This document shows positions 34,551 through 38,075 of a stretch of 38,075 nt of DNA, in pieces; within the stretch, counting starts at the first letter, position 1, and each line of letters begins with the position of its first letter. The stretch is from Maribacter sp. (GTDB taxonomy: Bacteria; Bacteroidota; Bacteroidia; Flavobacteriales; Flavobacteriaceae). The stretch is taken from positions 1 through 38,075 of the forward strand of contig NZ_JADGES010000024.1 of the NCBI RefSeq assembly GCF_016744255.1. Direction: 5' to 3'. The translations under genes and the position numbers were made by a program. Below the pieces are notes generated by a model that worked only from the letters and a program-made list of their open reading frames with translations, was not told where the DNA came from and made no database searches.

Positions 34551-35438
34551 ATGCAATTCCTTGTTTTCATTTTAGCCTACCCACTTTTATGGATAATTTC
34601 TAGGCTTCCGTATAAAATTTTTTATTTCTTTTCTGATGTAGTTTATGTTATTGTATATAGAATATTTGGGTATCGGAAAAAAGTAGTACACGCAAACTTA
34701 ACATTAGTTTTCCCAAAAAAATCAGAGATAGAACTAAAGCGGATAGAAAAGAGTTTTTACAAACACATGTGCGATATGTTTTTAGAAATGGTAAAAACAA
34801 TGAACCTTTCTAAAGAAGAAGTAAAAAAGAGATACCATGTTACCAACCTACAAGTTTTACAAGACATCTTAAAAGATAAAAGTATAATAGTAGTATGTGC
34901 TCATTACGCTAATTGGGAATGGAATGTAAGTATGAACAATTATATTGATGATAAAGGGTATGCTGTTTATCAAAAAATAAGCAATCCCTATTTCGATTCC
35001 TGGATAAAAAGAACAAGAGCTCGTTGGAACACTACTTTAATAACCCAATCCGAAACCATTAAAACAATTATATCTAACACAAAAAATAATGTAAAATCTG
35101 TTTATGGAATGGTAAGCGACCAATCTCCTATGGTTCGTAAAGTACAATACTGGTCAGAATTCATGGATATTAAAGTCCCAGTTTTTAACGGAGCAGAAAA
35201 TATGGCCAGAAAATTAGACCTTGCTGTTGTTTTTTTAAAAGTAACCAAAGTAAAGAGAGGTTATTATAGCGCCGAATTTATTCCAATTACAAAAAACGGA
35301 AAAGAAACGGAAAAGAACGAAATCACAGACCAATTCTTAAGACTTACCGAACAACAAATAAGAGAAAAACCAGAACACTATCTTTGGACACACAGAAGAT
35401 GGAAACATAGAGATCGAGTTCCAAAAGAATTTTTATAA
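34551..35438 (+). CDS. Lipid A/lysophospholipid acyltransferase (LpxL/HtrB family)
   Basis: A 295-residue enzyme with an N-terminal membrane anchor (about 1-20). The family active-site motif HX4E is HYANWE (His118, Glu123), followed by SDQSP near 190 and the C-terminal WTHRRWK. It transfers an acyl chain to a lipid A precursor at the inner membrane. Bacteroidetes usually carry one such late acyltransferase. Its terminator lies just after the stop. Confidence 0.85.
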   Translation: MQFLVFILAYPLLWIISRLPYKIFYFFSDVVYVIVYRIFGYRKKVVHANLTLVFPKKSEIELKRIEKSFYKHMCDMFLEMVKTMNLSKEEVKKRYHVTNLQVLQDILKDKSIIVVCAHYANWEWNVSMNNYIDDKGYAVYQKISNPYFDSWIKRTRARWNTTLITQSETIKTIISNTKNNVKSVYGMVSDQSPMVRKVQYWSEFMDIKVPVFNGAENMARKLDLAVVFLKVTKVKRGYYSAEFIPITKNGKETEKNEITDQFLRLTEQQIREKPEHYLWTHRRWKHRDRVPKEFL

Positions 35439-35442
35439 AGCA

Positions 35443-35475
35443 CAAAAGCCTAACACTATTCGTATTAGGCTTTTG
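35443..35475. terminator. Hairpin terminator
   Basis: CAAAAGCCTAA and TTAGGCTTTTG pair over 11 bp around an 11-base loop, 4 bp past the acyltransferase gene and 19 bp from the end of the convergent glmM. Confidence 0.8.
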
Positions 35476-35494
35476 CTATTACTTGTAGAAATAA

Positions 35495-36883
35495 CTATAT
35501 CCCAGCAACTTCTTTAATTTCTGCAATTATTTTATCCGCTAATCCATCTGCCTCCGTTTGGCTTTTAGCTTCTGTATATATTCTAATAATTGGCTCTGTG
35601 TTAGATTTACGTAAGTGTACCCAATTCTCTGCAAAATCTATCTTAACCCCATCTATTGTAGAAATTTCTTCCCCTTCATATTTCTTTGTCATTGCTACCA
35701 AAATACCATCCACATCTAAACCAGGTGTCAATTGTATTTTCTTTTTACTCATAAAATAGCTAGGATAACTGGCTCTTAACTCAGCAACCGTACCACCTTT
35801 TTCTGCCATATGCATTAAAAATAGAGCTGTACCAACTAAAGAATCTCTACCATAATGACTTTCAGGGTAAATAATACCTCCGTTACCTTCGCCACCAATA
35901 ATAGCATTGTTAGCTTTCATTTTTGTTACTACGTTTACTTCTCCTACTGCTGCAGCCTCGTATGTACCGCCATGCTTCTGAGTAATATCTCTTAATGCTC
36001 TAGAAGAAGATAAATTAGACACTGTATTACCTTTTGTTTTTCCTAAAACATAATCCGCACAAGCAACCAAAGTATACTCTTCTCCAAACATCTCACCATC
36101 ATCACTTATAAAAGCCAAACGATCTACATCTGGATCTACTACAATTCCAAAATCTGCTTTTTCCTTAAGAACTAAATCACATATATCTCCTAAATGTTCT
36201 TTTAATGGTTCTGGATTATGTGGAAAATGACCTGTTGGGTCACAATATAACTTAACAACTTCTACACCCAAAGCATCTAGTAACTTAGGAATAGCAATAC
36301 CTCCTGTAGAATTAACACCATCTACAACAACCTTGAACTTGGCTTTTTTAATCGTTTCTGCATCTACCAATGGTAAATCTAAAACTTCATCAATATGTAT
36401 ATCTATATAAGCATCATTCCTAACAATAGTACCCAAATCATCTACTTCAGAAAAATTAAATTCTTCTTTTTCTGCCAGCTCTAAGATAACTGCTCCTTGT
36501 GCAGCATCTAAAAACTCTCCTTTCTCATTCAAAAGTTTTAGAGCATTCCATTGCTTTGGATTGTGGCTAGCAGTTAAAATAATTCCACCATCCGCTTTCT
36601 CCATAGGAACAGCTATTTCTACCGTTGGCGTAGTAGACAAATCTAAATCGATTACATCTATTCCCAAACCTGTAAGCGTAGAAACCACTAAATTCTGAAT
36701 CATTTCTCCAGACAACCTAGCATCTCTACCTATAACTACTTTTAATTTTTCTTTTTTTGAATACCCTTTTAACCAAGTACCGTAAGCTGCTGCAAATTTT
36801 ACAGCATCAATAGGTGTTAAGTTATCCCCTGGTTGCCCGCCAATAGTTCCACGGATTCCTGATATTGATTTTATTAGTGTCAT
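35495..36883 (-). CDS. glmM: Phosphoglucosamine mutase
   Basis: A 462-residue alpha-D-phosphohexomutase. The phosphoserine loop is TASHNP (Ser106), the metal loop DPDVDR (250-255), the sugar loop GEGNGGIIYP (about 333-342), and the phosphate-binding loop RKSNTEPIIR near the C-terminus. It opens SISGIRGTIGG, as do GlmM proteins of Bacteroidetes. It converts glucosamine-6-phosphate to glucosamine-1-phosphate for peptidoglycan and lipopolysaccharide. A phosphomannomutase role cannot be excluded from motifs alone. Confidence 0.85.
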   Translation of the reverse strand: MTLIKSISGIRGTIGGQPGDNLTPIDAVKFAAAYGTWLKGYSKKEKLKVVIGRDARLSGEMIQNLVVSTLTGLGIDVIDLDLSTTPTVEIAVPMEKADGGIILTASHNPKQWNALKLLNEKGEFLDAAQGAVILELAEKEEFNFSEVDDLGTIVRNDAYIDIHIDEVLDLPLVDAETIKKAKFKVVVDGVNSTGGIAIPKLLDALGVEVVKLYCDPTGHFPHNPEPLKEHLGDICDLVLKEKADFGIVVDPDVDRLAFISDDGEMFGEEYTLVACADYVLGKTKGNTVSNLSSSRALRDITQKHGGTYEAAAVGEVNVVTKMKANNAIIGGEGNGGIIYPESHYGRDSLVGTALFLMHMAEKGGTVAELRASYPSYFMSKKKIQLTPGLDVDGILVAMTKKYEGEEISTIDGVKIDFAENWVHLRKSNTEPIIRIYTEAKSQTEADGLADKIIAEIKEVAGI

Positions 36884-36903
36884 AAGCTTTATAAAAGTTT
36901 TTG

Positions 36904-36911
36904 CAAATATA
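36904..36911 (-). promoter_or_regulatory. -7 promoter element for glmM
   Basis: The minus strand reads TATATTTG, an exact -7 consensus match, 20 bp before the glmM start codon. The -33 TTG is not at standard spacing. Confidence 0.4.
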
Positions 36912-36978
36912 CAAGACTATTTTCTATCTTAAGTTTTACAATTTGTAAATTCGACCTTAAGAAAACTTCCATCGTCCT

Positions 36979-37563
36979 ATGAACTTTTTAGCTCACATCT
37001 ATCTATCTTTTGGTGATAACGAAATAACTCTTGGTAATTTTATAGCGGATAGCATTAGAGGAAACAAGTTCCATCATCTACCAGAAAAGGTACAACAAGG
37101 TATTAAGCTACACCGTTTTATTGATACTTTTACAGACACCCATACAATTCCTAAAATTAGCAGTAAAAGGCTTCATAAAAATTACAGTCATTACAGTAGG
37201 GTAATTGTAGATATTTTTTATGACCACTTTTTAGCTAAGAATTGGAAAAAATATTCCGACACCCCTTTAGATATTTTTGTTGAAAATTTTTACGACTTGC
37301 TAGAGGATAATTATGAAATATTACCCGATGGCGTAAAACGAATGATGCCCTATATGATAAGTGATAATTGGATTTATAACTACTCCAAAATGGAAGGTAT
37401 AGACCGTGTTTTAAATGGCATGAACAGACGCACAAAAAATAAGTCCAAAATGAACTTTGCAATTTTAGATTTAGAAGAACACTATGATAAGTTCGAAGAG
37501 GAGTTCACTGCTTTTTTTGAAGAACTAATTACTTTTTCCAAACAAAAATTTGTTTCTTTATAA
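36979..37563 (+). CDS. acpH: Acyl carrier protein phosphodiesterase
   Basis: A 194-residue HD-like hydrolase matching AcpH (YajB). It opens MNFLAHIYLSFGD, continues LGNFIADSIRG, and has the helical HRFIDTFTDTH and DIFYDHFLAKNW segments with conserved metal-binding His and Asp. It removes the 4'-phosphopantetheine group from acyl carrier protein. It is followed after 44 bp by the gamma-glutamyltransferase start and may be co-transcribed with it. Confidence 0.85.
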   Translation: MNFLAHIYLSFGDNEITLGNFIADSIRGNKFHHLPEKVQQGIKLHRFIDTFTDTHTIPKISSKRLHKNYSHYSRVIVDIFYDHFLAKNWKKYSDTPLDIFVENFYDLLEDNYEILPDGVKRMMPYMISDNWIYNYSKMEGIDRVLNGMNRRTKNKSKMNFAILDLEEHYDKFEEEFTAFFEELITFSKQKFVSL

Positions 37564-37607
37564 CACCATCAAACAAAAAAAACCCTTTAATTAAACTCCT
37601 TACTATT

Positions 37608-38075
37608 TTGAAAAAATTACTATTCCTTTTTATTGTTACACTATTTATAAATTGTAAAAAATCAGCTCCTACTCCTACCGGTCTAGTTACCGATGAAGCT
37701 ATGGTTGTTTCTGCCCGAGAAGAAGCCTCTAAAATTGGTTCCGAAATACTAAAAAAAGGCGGAAATGCTTTTGATGCTATGGTAGCTACACAATTTGCTC
37801 TTGCTGTTGCTCATCCTTCTGCCGGTAATATTGGTGGAGGTGGTTTTATGGTTTACAGAAAAAATGATGGTGATGTTGGCGGATTAGATTTTAGAGAAAA
37901 AGCACCATTATCTGCACACAAAGACATGTATTTAGATTCTCTCGGAAATGTCATTCCAGATATGAGCACCAAAGGCGCAACCTCTGTAGGAGTTCCTGGT
38001 TCAGTTGCAGGAGCCCTGGAAGTACATAAAAAATTTGGAAAACTTAAATTATCAGACATTCTAAAACCTGTAATT
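37608..38075 (+). CDS. ggt: Gamma-glutamyltransferase lipoprotein, N-terminal part
   Basis: Open to the window end (156 codons). It starts at a TTG giving a clean lipoprotein signal (MKKLLFLFIVTLF, lipobox LFINC, Cys16). The mature part has the family N-terminus: MVVSAREEASKIGSEILKKG, GNAFDAMVATQFALAVAHP, then GGGGFMVY and LDFREKAP with the substrate-binding Arg. TKGATSVGVPGSVAGAL follows. The self-cleavage Thr lies beyond the window, so activity cannot be checked. It splits glutathione and gamma-glutamyl peptides in the periplasm. Confidence 0.9.
   Translation, partial: MKKLLFLFIVTLFINCKKSAPTPTGLVTDEAMVVSAREEASKIGSEILKKGGNAFDAMVATQFALAVAHPSAGNIGGGGFMVYRKNDGDVGGLDFREKAPLSAHKDMYLDSLGNVIPDMSTKGATSVGVPGSVAGALEVHKKFGKLKLSDILKPVI

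Noticed and set aside
1-38075. CRISPR array, tRNA or rRNA genes
   Set aside because: I saw no regularly spaced repeats and no cloverleaf or rRNA-like sequence on either strand.

Overview
The window is AT-rich chromosomal DNA from a member of the Bacteroidetes, most likely a marine Flavobacteriaceae; I cannot place the genus. The signs are many lipoproteins with a Bacteroidetes-style lipobox ending in SC, a primary sigma factor that lacks region 1.1, -7 promoter elements of the TAnnTTTG type, A-rich gene starts, and flavobacterial family members throughout (CE2-like esterase, RluE, type II MenB, LVIVD-like lipoprotein).

Layout. (1) 1-6.5 kb is the most plastic part. A full-length class I lanthipeptide dehydratase (LanB) is followed by a heavily decayed IS200/IS605 transposase. 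After it come a CE2-like esterase, rluE and a 5'-truncated LuxR-type response regulator. This three-gene block sits between two inverted copies of a ~45-bp hairpin repeat. Beyond the second copy lies the C-terminal scrap of a lost gene. (2) 6.5-12.4 kb is a minus-strand block centred on RNA and helicase functions: an atypical SDR with a Cys4 ribbon, a DEAD-box helicase, a DnaJ-KTSC protein, a superfamily 2 helicase and a cold-shock-domain protein. (3) 12.7-21.6 kb holds cell-envelope and accessory genes: a di-heme cytochrome lipoprotein, a beta-rich lipoprotein, a GntR/FCD regulator, a small three-gene minus-strand operon of unknown function, an XdhC-MocA pair for molybdenum cofactor handling, a VWA lipoprotein, an OmpA-like lipoprotein and a possible small membrane protein. 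(4) 21.6-30.9 kb has an amidase/M14 peptidase pair, a class C beta-lactamase-like hydrolase, a transglutaminase-like protein, menB, a VOC protein, a glycosyltransferase, a second copy of the superfamily 2 helicase and a DUF6155-like protein. (5) 31-38 kb is mostly core: rpoD, an LVIVD-like surface lipoprotein, rhomboid protease, LpxL-like acyltransferase, glmM, acpH and the start of a gamma-glutamyltransferase cut by the window edge.

Most genes are single units or pairs separated by clear hairpin terminators, several of them bidirectional between convergent genes. The genes that most plausibly work together are amidase with M14 peptidase (same operon, peptidoglycan or muropeptide breakdown), XdhC with MocA (overlapping, molybdopterin-cytosine cofactor insertion), the small lipoprotein/membrane protein/110-residue trio, and helicase with glycosyltransferase (6 bp apart, but no obvious shared role).

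I did not find an intact, clearly new multi-gene system. The best candidates for a second look are the stranded lanthipeptide dehydratase, the repeat-flanked block with its truncated regulator, the duplicated helicase with its own conserved C-terminal region, the unidentified three-gene operon behind direct repeats, and the SDR family that lacks the catalytic tyrosine.
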